Assembly (NCBI RefSeq): GCF_000002995.4
Contig: NW_025062479.1
Location: forward strand, 6,007,221-6,071,220
Source: Brugia malayi
Lineage: Eukaryota > Nematoda > Chromadorea > Rhabditida > Onchocercidae
Reading direction: 5' to 3'
DNA length: 64,000 nucleotides
The position numbers were made by a program, and so were the translations under genes. Shown piece after piece: positions 25,734-38,004 of the stretch (positions are counted from its first letter, which is position 1; each line of letters starts with the position of its first letter). The notes beneath the pieces were generated by a model. That model was not told the origin of the DNA. It saw only the letters and a list, made by a program, of their open reading frames with translations, and did no database searches.

Positions 25734-27412
25734 AAAACTCTTTAAATCCACTAAGCTGTAATAAATTTGTTCATCTCAATATTTCGTATTCTAAGCACAT
25801 CGCATATCTACGAAATCATAAGAGAACAAAGAAATGATTGTCGTGGAAGATTTGATAGTTTAATTATTAATTTTGGGAGAGGTTTTTGGTCGCAGGGAGA
25901 TTGGTTGGATGTAGGTGTAAATATGTGGGGTAAACAGAGAAATAAACCAATTTTTTTATTAGCAGAAGAATAGCACAATACGTTGATAAAGAATAATTGA
26001 AATTGAACTCTTAGTAAAAAATACACATACTGAAACTTTCAACAAGGGTGATCCTTATATAGCAATTATATCTAACATTATATATATTAAGATGTGGGAG
26101 TGGTTTATAATCAGACATTTTTGTACAAAGGATAAATTGTCTAAACATGATAATGAGTTACTTTAATAATAAGTTACAATGAATATCACAAAGGAAAGTA
26201 CAATGGGTTGTCTAGACATTATGATGGTGGCTACTATAATGGGTTACAATAGACATTACATGATGGGTGCTCATAGTACCTGAATTGATATAGGATCAAA
26301 GGTCAGTTAAACGATTACGATGATTTGTAAAAGACATCAGTGGATTGATATATTAAGCATTATTAACATTTATTTAATGCTTCGCGATGTTAAAATCCGC
26401 AACAATGAAAATGAATAAATAAGCGACATATTTTGCATTCATTTTCATAAACCAAATGGCGGAATAAAATTAGTTCCTAAATACTTTGGGATAAGAAAAG
26501 ATAAGTGATATTTCTGCGGACTTTGCAACGTTCAAACAGCTTAGCACATTCAATTCCATAACTCTTACTTATAGGAAGATAACTGTTAATCAAATAAATC
26601 ATAACCAAATAAAGTGCAAAGAAATTCAGTCCCGACTCTTTTCCTGACTTCCAAGTTCACTGCATAAGTATTGAAAAAGCTGCAGCAAAAAAATAATTCC
26701 TCCTCTTCCTTAACGTAAGTAGTGCTGCCTACGATACACTCAACCCAAAATTCAATACCGCACAAAAAAGAGCACTCGCTAAAAAAGTGCCTTAAACCTT
26801 TTGTGGTGGAGTATCACGGATGGACGTTGTTTGTGGAAAATTGTTAAGTGAGCGTTCAGCCACTGGTGGGGTGGCGTAGATTTTCTCGTACATCTGGGTG
26901 TTGGAAATGAGGGTATATAAGTGGATATGCAATAAGTTTACCAAATAAAAAATGGGCGCAAGCAACAGCATTGAAAACTCTCGAATATTTTCCCTCCCTG
27001 TGTGAGTACAAGATCTCCGTGTTTACGTTTTAGCATGCTATAATTTACGATAAATGAGGTAAGTTCCGATTTCATTGTGTCCTCGCAGTGCCATTACATT
27101 AAAATGTATATTTTTAGTTATAGACAGCTTGGTCACTGCAGTGAATCTTTCGTTCTCGCATCTGAAAGTATGTGTTCGTCCAGGATGTAGATAGGTGCGT
27201 GCTTTCCACGTTTTTTTTTTTTTTCCTGTTTCGAAGAAAATAATTCAGGATACAAAAAGTCGAGTATGCGGTTTACTCATTTCATCAGTACTATCACTGA
27301 TTTTCTGCTGTCAGTTCTTTATGGTTTGCAAGAGACGAGTTATTTTGCTTGGTGACAACGTATTTATTGTTATAGGTTATTACTGTCATAACAGTTTTAT
27401 TTTTCAGATGTG
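25734..27412. other. Intergenic region and Smad 5' flank
   Basis: AATAAA at 25760-25765 is a candidate collagen poly(A) signal. Around 26160-26275 there are loosely repeated TAATGGGTTACAAT-type phrases. A short exon-like ATGAG|GTAAGT at about 27054-27064 may be a 5' exon of the Smad transcript. No other gene was seen. Confidence 0.5.
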
Positions 27413-30400
27413 ATGTCATCGAACTTCAGTCCGGTATCAACCCTAGGTTTGCCAACGAAACATGTGGGTGCGGTTAGTGGTGCTGATGTGGGTGCGTCAG
27501 TTCTTCCACAATTTCGTTGTAGTCCAAGTAGCCAAACTCGATCGCAATCGTCAAGTACTAGTACACAGTTGCTTAGTCCAAATAGCCAAATCAGGTCGCA
27601 GTTGCAACAAGTTACACAATCTGCACAACGTCCGACAAGTTCTGACGCATGCTCTACAATCACACAGTATCTGATGATGTATCATACGGTAGTTACATTA
27701 CTATTTCGAAACTATCTGGAAGTAGTTATTTCTGAATCTCTGAGTATTTTCACTTTTTTTTTAGACATATTCCAAGGAAAAAATTATGTCTTTGTCTCAT
27801 TTGTTGTTGATGGTGTATAAATTGATTAAACCAGGTTTTCTCGATTGTAATTAAGCTATGCGTAAAATTGAATATGGAAGAATATATGAAGTTCAGCATC
27901 ACAACCAATTATAGTGTGTACTTTTTAGGGACGAGATGAGGAGTTCAGTCGCAAAGCTATTGAAAGTCTGATTAAGAAATTGAAGGATAAGCATGATGAA
28001 TTAGATGCACTAATCACCACTATAACATCACATGGGAAGATTTCTCCGAAATGTATCACGATTCAGCGTACTTTGGATGGACGACTACAGGTAACAAAAT
28101 TAAAGTTTTCGTTCCATTCATCTAGTTAGTCTTGGTTTTATATGATAATTTGGTTTGCTGTAGATGTATCTTTTTTTATTTCAGTGCTTTGTGTCCGTTT
28201 CTCATCGCTTTTCCTTTTCAATGTTTTATTATAATCTGACAGGAAAGTATTAAATATGAATCTGTTATGTTATAGTCATTTTTTGTTTTCCTCTTTCATC
28301 TTATGTGGCTAAAAATCAAAATTTATAATCAGTAACATAAGGAATTTAACTAATTCAAATTTCCTTATTTCTTGTAGGTAGCTGGAAGAAAAGGTTTTCC
28401 GCACGTCGTTTATGCACGTATTTGGAGATGGCCTGATTTACATAAAAATGAACTGAAACACTTACCAATTTGTCAATGTGCATTTGACCTGAAATGTGAC
28501 CTTGTAAGATTTTTTGGCATTTAATGTATCCAAATATCTAAAAGCGAACATTGATTTTTTTCCTTCAAAATTTCTTTCCAAATCATAGTTGATGAGTTCG
28601 TGTTGTAGGTTTGCGTTAATCCATACCACTACGAACGTGTTGTTCCACCAGGTATCGGCACTATTGATTTGTCAAATTTAAAAATTGAACATCGTTGTGC
28701 ATCGCAAGACGATTCAAACACGTTGTCTCCAGGAAGTACAGGAACTAGCGATGATCTGTCAAAGTAATTTTTTAAATTTTATGACAATCTGTAGGCGTTT
28801 TTTTTTTCCTTTTAATATATTAATGTCAATTTCGGTTTAAGTGAGAATATATATTTATTTAATATGTATGGTTTACCAATCTTAGTACAGAATCTCTATT
28901 CTAATCACGAAGTGGCGATTCCTGCGGAATGCTAGATATCAATAAAATTTTATAATTACTTATCGAAACTCTGTGAAGTTTTTATACAATTCAGTGCAGT
29001 TGATATGGCTTAACGCGCCGTGTTTGGCATTTTGACTGGAGATTAAATCAAATATAATATTACAGGAACTCAGCGCTTAATGATAATGACGGCTGGACTA
29101 CAAAGACACTTGCATATGCGTCAACATTGCGTACTTCTAATGTTGTCAAAACAGGTGTTGTTGCAAAGAAATTATTTGTTCTGTTTCATTGTATTAGATG
29201 ATGTTAATTGATTCACTGTTGGAATTCATTTACACTGCAGATTATTGCAGAGACAAGGAAATTGTCTGCTAGTGAGCAGGATCTATTTAACGGCTCCAAT
29301 GTGTGTATGTTACCAAATCAATCTACTTGGAATAACGGTGAGCAAAAAGCAGTTGTTGCAGCAGTCACAATCCCATCAGAGATTCGTAAGTCCGGTTCAA
29401 TTTATTTTCATAACGTAAAATTGTATTTTGTTTCATTCTAACTTTCCACTGCTTATGATTTGAAATTTCATGACAGGTCTCTGTTTTTATAGCAGCAGTG
29501 ATAAATCCAATTCCACTTTCATCTAGCTCCATGCATTCACAAAACAGTTTTCCTACTATGGCGTTAAATCCATCCTTACAAGTATCTTCCTCATCAGCAT
29601 TCACTTACTCGCGTGAGTGACATCATAACACTTTTTTATATTTAGCTCCCGTGACTGTTCTTTAGTCAGTAATGTTTAATATAAGATTGCTATATTATAT
29701 TTTGTTTTTAGAAGTTTTTTGGATGTTTTTACTGAAAATTTCCTTCTATATTATGATTAGTGGGGCTATAATTTTTTTTTTCTGGAAGTGGAATCTGTAG
29801 GAACCAACTAAAGTAAGTTCCTATCAGTGTTTGGTCAGTATAGATCACCTAAAACTGATTTCAAATTGTTATTTAGAGGAAATTCAGCATCACGTAGAAT
29901 CTAGAGTTCGTGACAAAACGGAACCTATGTCGCTGAGTCCACGTAAGGATTCCAATTTTATTTGCTGTTTTTTATAATCATATACTAATCAAATTTAGAA
30001 GTATCCATTACAACAGCTTCTCATTGATGGAAAACTGATAATTACAGCCACTTTTCATTCGTTATTGATCTGTTTTTGTTCAAGAACCGGCAAATTGGTG
30101 CGTCATTTCTTATTATGAGTTCAATACAAAAGTTGGTGAAACATTTTCTGTAAGTGCACCTGCGGTCTACATTGATGGAGGAGTTGATCCATCTGCTCCC
30201 GGTCGTTTTTGTTTAGGATCTCTTTCCAATGTTCAGCGTACCGATGAAAGTGAACGGTGCAGGTTAGTTAATGCATTGTTTACTTTGTTATGTGAATTGT
30301 ATTACAAATTTCTTGAATATACTTCTTCGAAAATGTATTGCAAGTATTGAAATGGAGCTTTTTTTTGTTTATGCGACTCTTAGCGATAAATGTTGTATTT

Positions 30401-31476
30401 ATCGATAGGAAGCATATTGGTCGTGGGATTCGACTGGACGTGAAAGGAGAGGGTGACGTTTGGTTGACATGCTTGTCGGATCGACCAGTTTTTGTTCAAA
30501 GTTCATATCTGGATCGTGAAGCCGGACGAGTTCCAGGCGATGCTGTACACAAGATTTATTCTCAGGCAACACTGAAGGTTTATGTTTTTGAAATAATTGC
30601 CATGATTCATTCTGAATAGCTTTTCCAGGAAGTGTTAGTAGTTGTCATCCAATAAAATTGTGTACTTTAAAACACTGTGTATGAAGCTGCAGATTTTATG
30701 GATATTTACTTACTGATTCTAGGTTTTTGATTTACGTCAATGTTACCATCAGCTGCGACAGCAAAATATGTACCAGCTGATAGCGGCAGAAATACTGAAT
30801 AACTCATCCGACAGTTCAAGAAACCCATTGTTTGGAATGGACAGAAAATCAGCGGAATTTGCCGGCCGTTTAAATCAGGTTACCGTTTTGTTATTCTCCG
30901 GCTGATATTTTAGTGATGTTTTATGCAAATTTCAGCAATAACCTCATAACTTTTGAAATTTCTCTACATTCATCAGTTTCCCTTAATTCTAAAATGTAGC
31001 GAAGACTACAATTTCAAAAATCAAGACGGAGAGTAAATGATAAGTGCATATGTGGTACTTCATGTACCAGCCGAATATTTAACATTCGGATATTAGTACT
31101 TGTTTTGTTTACTATTAATACTTATATCATTATTGGTTGAAAAAGAGGACCTGGTTGAATCTATAGTTTAATTCTTCAGAAAACACTGATGTATCTCACT
31201 ATTGCATTACTGTTGTTATTCATGCATTTACTGTTTCTTTATCATTTTAAAATAATATTGATGTTTGTTTAGGCTGCAAATGTTGGTGTCGACGAATTAC
31301 GCAACTTGTGTTCACTGGCGGTATCTTTTGTGAAAGGATGGGGACCAGATTATGATCGTAAATCAATCAAAGAAACACCATGTTGGATTGAGGTCCAGAT
31401 AAATAGAGCTCTTCAGCTGCTTGATGAAGTCCTTCATAATCCAACTTTAAGTAGTTTTTCTTCATCTCAATTGTAA
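27413..31476 (+). CDS. sma-4: Co-Smad, Smad4 ortholog
   Basis: Twelve exons join in phase: 27413-27688, 27929-28090, 28378-28503, 28609-28763, 29066-29154, 29251-29385, 29493-29612, 29877-29942, 30085-30262, 30409-30577, 30723-30878 and 31273-31476 (TAA), about 611 residues. MH1 (residues about 90-225) contains [33 protein letters not shown] and [14 protein letters not shown], which are the DNA-binding and zinc regions of Smad4. A serine- and proline-rich linker follows. MH2 contains [59 protein letters not shown] and [20 protein letters not shown]. The C-terminus lacks an SSXS phosphorylation motif, as expected for a co-Smad. It would partner receptor Smads in TGF-beta/BMP signalling and enter the nucleus. 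The close match to vertebrate Smad4 argues for sma-4 over the divergent daf-3. AATAAA at 31874-31879 is a plausible poly(A) signal. Confidence 0.97.
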
Positions 31477-32846
31477 AATCTATCCGGCATCAATATAATG
31501 TGATTTTGTCGCCAAACCAGCTATTGCTTTCATCAGTTTATTCAATCTCATTTTGTATTCATTTGATAATGTTAAATTTCGCATTGCTTTGTGGATTTGT
31601 TATCATTTCGAAGGAAACGAAGGAATAATTATGATGTACTATCTCCTACGGTAATATAAAATTTTATTAAATACCATTTTCTAGATGTTATATTTCATGT
31701 AACAAATCCGTAAAATGTTTTTGCAGATATTTCTTTTTTTTTGTATCTTGTTACCAATGTGAATGCATATTCGGATTTCAGGTTTTCCCTTCGTTTCCCT
31801 TTGTTTTAGTGTTTTCTTTGTTTTTTATCCGGTGCTCAGAAATCTTCTCTTTATATTTTAAATGAAAAAGGTTAATAAAGAAATCATTTCATCGCTTTCT
31901 TTAACCATAGAGCTCGATGGAGCTGCAAAATTTCTCTGCATATTCGTTGGATTTTATAGACGTAACATACGTAAGCTGATACATATTTAAATAATTATGC
32001 AAATATTTCTGCTTTATTAATAAATAGGAATATAAATTGCAAGTCAGGATACAACTGCTTGACTCTAGATACTTCTTGAATAGTCCGTAGGCGCAACAAT
32101 CACACGTTTTTTGAAGTAATTGAAAGTGTACACGGAAGTTACGTTGTTAAGTCAATTTGCAGTATCACTTTATTTGTTATTTTTTCATTTATGTTACCTA
32201 TTTTGAAGCGCTGCTCTTAACACATCATATTTAAAATTTGACTAAAAGTTGTGTATTAAATAAATGGCTTATACTGTTAACGTAAAAACAAATACTTGCC
32301 TTTTTTCTTCCATCAAAATTTGAAATTTTGGAAGCAAAGAAAGAAAAGCTAGAAATTTCAAAGACTCTTCACCTTCCTGTTCGTTTCAAATAAGAAACAG
32401 ATAGTAGAGTTTCCCTTTGCTATCGAAATAAATATATTTCTACAGATGAATTGCAGTCTTGTATGAATTCTTTCGAGGTTAAAGATTATTTAGCGACACT
32501 ATTGCTATTCGTCACCATTTACTGATGAGGAAATATACAGCTGAAAACGCTAAGCTCTTCATTCCATCTATTTTTAAGCTTTGGTTTAATTCCCGGAAAA
32601 ATCTGGAAGTTTTATTTTCAAATGAATATCGATACTAACAGCTAACATGAACGGCCAACAGAAATCGTCGCTTAAAAAATGAAGCTTTATTGGTTAAATA
32701 ACAGAACAAACTCTTGATAATTATAGTTCCAAGCTTTATATTATAGTTTCAAAACGGTTATGACACATTACCAGTATTCTTTATCTGGCTTTATTTATGA
32801 TATTCATCGTTGAATATGTCCTCCTGTTCCTCACTATCACTCTTAC

Positions 32847-32966
32847 AATCTGTTTGAGGTTAGTGCGAGTCGTCCTCTCTTTCCATTTCGCAAAACTTTG
32901 GCGATATTCTTTTTCAATTGTTCTTTGGTTCTTCGATAAGCTATTAATCTTTTCATTGTTGATCAG
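32847..32966 (-). other. Orphan exon-like segment
   Basis: Forty codons run from a GTAATAG acceptor to a GTAAGA donor and encode a basic, charged sequence (SLSKNQRTIEKEYRQSF, AKWKERTTRTN). No partner exon was found and no family is recognised. It may be a relic or chance. Confidence 0.25.
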
Positions 32967-33967
32967 CTATTACTATACAAACAATTTCAGTGAAATTAAT
33001 TGTACAAATAACGATGGAAGCGGAAGGTTTTTTTGTGCAGGCCAAAATTAAAATAATGAATACAACATCAAGCAATGAATTCAGTGCTCCTCATATTACA
33101 GTAATGAAACCGTCCTTTATTCAACACATCACCAGTAGAACTTTTAGTGTATTATTAAATGTTAATGAATCATCCAGTCTGACTTTCATTTATATCTTGA
33201 AAGCGTTTATTTAGTTTTATTTGCAAGGATTTTAGAACAGAATAATAAGTGCAGCATATGAGAAGGAGCTACCAGGTCTATTAATTCAAAAAAATATGAC
33301 GTGATTACTTTTGGCATCGTTTTGGCACAATATAATCGCAGAAATCCTTTTAAATCGTAGTTTGAACGTTTTCTTATCAGGTTGATCATCAAAAAACAAC
33401 TGTGAGGTTTCACGTTACTTTCAAAATATGTACAATTTGCAATATTTGTCTAGTTATTTTTGCTCACGATGAGAAGCTTTTAGCAGCTGGAAAAGCTTTT
33501 TCTGGTTAACTGCTAGTCTATTCAGACTTCATTACATTAACTTATTTTAAAATATGAATTGAAGTAAAGAAAAAAAATGAAAGGAATCACGAACAGAAGA
33601 AAAAAAAAAAAGAATCTACGAGTATATTTCTTCATTATGGCAAATAATTCATCAAATCATTACTTTAGTCCTGCACTTCTCAAAACAGGATTAAAATCTT
33701 ATGACATTTATTTTTGCTACGGCCTTGGAGTCGAAAATTGTAAAGCAATTATATACAGAAAACTATAGTACCGATACAAGAACATCACAAATGATGAAGA
33801 AAGCAGTTTAATTGTAAAGCTATTGATTCATTTTTGAAAGCAACAAATAGGCCACAACAGAGATGAAATAAAACGAAGATATGGCAATACGGGAAAACAA
33901 CTTGTTGCGAAAACCATATTACAGAGAGCTTTTTCAGAAACGAAAGTATTCACTTCCAAATCGGTTC

Positions 33968-34009
33968 TCTTTCGTATTGCCAGCTCAGTTCAGCCAGCAA
34001 TACGAAAGA
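33968..34009. repeat. Perfect inverted repeat, 13-bp arms, 16-base loop
   Basis: TCTTTCGTATTGC at 33968-33980 is exactly complementary in reverse to 33997-34009. The loop between them is CAGCTCAGTTCAGCCA. It sits in gene-free DNA. Confidence 0.85.
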
Positions 34010-35081
34010 TATGCAAAATGAAGTTGTCACATGGAATTGTCATAGCAGCAGCAGCATTGGCCTAGCAACTGTCTAGAATGCTTTGCAATAAATCGATGAA
34101 ACATTTAATGTGTTTATCACCCACACAGCCTCTCTCCCTTCTTTATCTTATTAGCGTTGCATACCCCCCATTATTTCTCTGCCAATTGTTTGGTACTAAG
34201 TGCAGTAACTCTTGACATCAGGAAACATTTTTCAGTGAAAAAAAAAAAAAAAACGTATACTGTCACCACTTTTCTATTAAAATTAAATGCTTACTGAAAC
34301 TGTGAAAATACATCGGTCAATGGAAAAAGTTCTGCGATTTTATGGAGCAAATTTTGCGGAATTTAACGTTTTGGATAAATCGCTAAGGCCATCTTGCCAT
34401 CATACAACTTGTCGCTTTGAAATGTAACAGTGCAACGCGTCGACGTGTAGTTAAACGAGTACTGAGGCAAAGCTGCCTAACTTAACTAAGTTGTTCCTGA
34501 GGTTTTCATTAATTTCAACTGTGGACTTACATGCTAGCACGTAATATGTAAATTTAGATTGTTGCTATACGTTTATCAATTTCTTTAAGTCGCCACCGCT
34601 CACGGAAATAATTTTCAAGTGCACATAAAGTCATTTTTTCTACGAACTGGTTTTCGTCCAGTGAACTCATAATTTGTGGTTATTAACATGCCGATTACCA
34701 GATTGATTTATTGCACCAAAAAATACCGTAGTAATCAAAGATCTGTACGTCTGTTCCGAAAATGGGAAACGTAGCAGGTTGTATCGCATTTTAAATATTC
34801 ATCAGTTCTTTTAATCTCCCAAATGTGTTGACAAAACAGTTTTTCCCTTTACAAAAAGATAAATAATATGCACTCTGATTTTCACAACATCATCTGATCA
34901 GTAGCATGTTGAGAATCTGTTAAATGTGGTTATCATCTTCCAATACTATTTTTTAACTTTATCACTTTCATTAACGGTAATAACAAAAATATCTTCTAGC
35001 ATTTTTCTCTTAGTCATATATGCTAATTTATTTATGGTTCAAATGTCCTATTCACTATTTTTAACTTTGTGCTTTTTACAG

Positions 35082-35463
35082 ACATAGAAGGATGGTACTA
35101 GCCGATGTCGCGTTCCATGATTCCGGTGAGTAAATGAATTACAGCTTTCAGAATAGAAAGTTAGGAACCTACTTTCCTTTCTTTCTAATTTTCTGGTTGC
35201 ACATTGGAGAAGCAATAACTATCAATTAGTGGAGAATAAATTATATTAAAGTTTTATGTTCTTCTGGTCAATCCTCCTATTTCTGTCGGATTTTTAATAT
35301 ATATTTTTTGTTTCCTTTTCATACTTTGACATTGCGAATTCCTTATGTTTCATAAACAGAAAACATCTACCAATTGGTTTCGAGGTACTCTTTCAACGTA
35401 CTGTTTCTGTATTCGAAATTTCTCATGAAAGATTTGAGGACAATTTTCCGAAGATTGCATTGA
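35082..35463 (+). CDS. Two exons resembling the C-terminal part of mitochondrial ribosomal protein bL20m
   Basis: Exon 35082-35125 sits between TTTTACAG and GTGAGT. It reads HRRMVLADVAFHDS and joins in phase to 35360-35463, which continues ENIYQLVSRYSFN and stops at TGA. The join gives RMVLADVAFHDSENIYQLV. This aligns by eye with the conserved C-terminal helix of bacterial L20 and MRPL20 (RKxLADxAxxDxxxFxxLV), a component of the large ribosomal subunit. The upstream two thirds of such a protein, including the LWIxRINAA motif, was not found on the plus strand. The piece is therefore either a partial relic or a gene whose earlier exons I missed. Identification is tentative. Confidence 0.33.
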
Positions 35464-35689
35464 TTCAGTTTAGAAAGAATTATTTGAAACTCGCTTAGCA
35501 CGACTCTCTTGGGTTTTTCTGTGGTTTACTTTTCTGGGTGGTGCATTTATACACACTGAAGGCGCTGTATAAAAAGAACTTTATGGGGAGCACTAGCGGT
35601 GCAAGCCGACTGAAAGTGTTCAGAGCGGTCTCCTTCATCATTCATGACACTGTCCCCTATTTTCGACTAACGTTTCATTTTTGTCAAAC

Positions 35690-35827
35690 ATGAGTGTTTC
35701 AAGAAAGCATTTGGTGAATTACCGTAATGGATGCTTTGGAGTGAAAAAGTTCATTAAACAGCCTGAGCAAAATGTTCAGCATATTAATAGCGACCATTTC
35801 AGGAAGCATAGAGCTAATAGACGATGA
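35690..35827 (+). CDS. Small ORF, 45 residues, unknown
   Basis: ATG to TGA encodes a basic, mixed-composition peptide starting MSVSRKHLVNYRNGCFGVKK and ending HFRKHRANRR. Composition is more protein-like than the surrounding AT-rich DNA. There are no splice partners, no signal peptide and no recognised family. Confidence 0.22.
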   Translation: MSVSRKHLVNYRNGCFGVKKFIKQPEQNVQHINSDHFRKHRANRR

Positions 35828-36323
35828 TCTGAACTGTAAATTGAAATGACCTAAATTTGCTGCTGTAAATAAAATCGATAATAATGAGCATTAGAATAAC
35901 ACTTTCACTTTGCTAACAGTTCTAATACAGTGTAAAGACATACAGAGGAGAGTAGAAAACAACAAAAGAGAATTTAATTGATTGGAGCCATCTAGTTCTG
36001 TGGTTTATGTTGGACATAAGCATATCTTTAGTTTCTTCTTCTGTTTCCCGCTCGATCTTTTTCCCTCCCTCTTCGTTGACATGTGCAGGTTGGCTAACAG
36101 TGAGGCATTATATCTGTCAGTGCAATTTAAACCGACTCCTCTCTTTCTCCCTCTCAAGTCGTCATTCTGGAAAGATTTGGCGTAAGTCGATATTTTTGAA
36201 CTAATAATCATTTCCTTTCAAATTCAAGTAAAATTTGTTAATCAAGAAGAACTTGCCGCGTTTAAATTACTCCTACTGTTATTGTTACTGTTGCATTATA
36301 GCGATGATCGATCTTATATTATC

Positions 36324-36363
36324 TCTTTTACTTAATTCTAAGTTCTTTTACTTAATTCTAAGT
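36324..36363. repeat. Tandem duplication, 20 bp x 2
   Basis: TCTTTTACTTAATTCTAAGT occurs twice with no gap or mismatch. Confidence 0.85.
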
Positions 36364-37454
36364 TTCCATATATTTTCTTGATTGACCTAGTTTTTCGTTG
36401 AATTTGTGCTGAAATGAGTTTTCCCTACCATCATTGTTCTCATACCGGTTGTACTTATCCATTTTTTCTTTCATGTTATCTTTCACGTTATCTATTCTCA
36501 CTTTTGCTCGCATATCCCATTACTCTCTTCATGGTTACCTTTGACACTTTGTTTTGAAACCTATAATTTTCAGTATTTCACCATTAAAATATTTTAAATT
36601 TTAGCATTTTTTTAATTTGATTTCGATATGTTGCTTGATAGGAATGTTGCCAATGAATTAAAGAATAAGAGTCGGAAACTTTTTCCTATCTTGAAATTTG
36701 GTGAATTCTGAAATATGGCAAGGATTTGTGCTATATGACTGCTGCGCTAGTTGGAGGTTCTCTTTTAACATGTTATCTTAGATGATCATGTTATCTAAAA
36801 CAGTGATATTTCTCCAAAATATGAGGAAGAAATATATAGAAGATATCAGATACCACATAATTTGCTTTATTTGCGTCGAGTTTTGAATATGTAAGTTTTA
36901 TTTTCATGTCGCATTTCAAGCCAGATAATTCAAACAAACCTGTCGTAAATTATGGATCCAATATAAAAGTCACTTGAACCGATTCTAACCCAATGAATCA
37001 CTTTTTGATAATGGAATGTCGAAATTAATCTGAGACTAACGCCAAAGTGTTTTTAAGTACTTTGTCTTTTAGGAAGTAAAACATAACTTCTACATGATAT
37101 TGTTTCCGGATATTATTGTGTATTATAGTTTTCTTTCCTAAGTGACCGAATTTTTCTATATGAAGCAATAAGTTCTGAATTAACCGTACATACTTCTTGC
37201 TTAAAAATAAATGAAGATTGCCTACAACCTTTATATAGATACTTTATATCGTCTTGATATCTCCCTCTAGTTTGTACTACTTTTTTCACACTAATTTGAA
37301 TTCAAAAGCCAAACATCTTTTTTTTTTTTTTCGTTGACTCCATTAAAATATGTAATGCTGAAATAAGTCGATTTCTGATCAGATATGATAATGACTTATG
37401 GAAAGATTATTTATAATACAGAGTGAAGGATTCGATGTCAATCACAGTTAAAGA

Positions 37455-37476
37455 ATATATATATATATATATATAT
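37455..37476. repeat. (AT)11 microsatellite
   Basis: Eleven uninterrupted AT units. Confidence 0.9.
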
Positions 37477-38004
37477 CAACATTAATTAATGCTTGAGAAT
37501 GAGAAATGAGAGTGTAATCATGGATGAGGTTTTGCAATGTTCCAAGATGGTCACCAATGTCAATACCTTATGTTGATCGATGAGCGTGTTTTATTTGTTC
37601 AATAAGACTAGTCACTATGTAGTTTGCTACGCTAATCCATTTGTTGAATTTGGATATTTCCGGTGTGCTCAGAATTGGTTATTTAATAAGAGCTGTTTTA
37701 CTAATTGTTTGTTTTCCTCATTCATAATGAATTCCGGTACAGTTTCTAGTGTTATACTTTACGGTGTCTTTATTTCTTCTAAGAACAAATATTCTTTAAA
37801 TTGCTTTCATAATTGTTGGTAACAATGAAGCTGCTGGTACTTTCACAAGTTATCTATACTGAAATGAAATTGTTAATTAGTGAATGTCGCTTCTCGTTTT
37901 GCACAACATTTCTTAATATTGCTGTGTATGACAGTGGTATGATATTTTTTCAAAGACAATTTTTTTATGCCATATTTTACGTGAACGCTTCGGAGTTGAT
38001 TGGT

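Larger units (their letters stand above)
31477..35081. other. Intergenic region, about 3.6 kb
   Basis: The start is the Smad 3' UTR. A 40-codon minus-strand segment with good splice signals (32966-32847) and a perfect 13-bp inverted repeat (33968-34009) are the only structures seen. A hydrophobic plus-strand open stretch at 32797-33051 is antisense to the former. No full gene could be assembled. Confidence 0.5.
35464..38004. other. Intergenic region upstream of the nucleoside transporter
   Basis: A 45-codon ORF lies at 35690-35827. A perfect 20-bp tandem duplication is at 36324-36363 and an (AT)11 tract at 37455-37476. Open stretches at 35982-36211 and 37580-37822 look like chance. No recognisable gene was seen. 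Confidence 0.5.

Noticed and set aside
32797..33051. 84-codon hydrophobic plus-strand frame
   Set aside because: It looks like the antisense of a purine-rich segment and has no signal, splice or family support.
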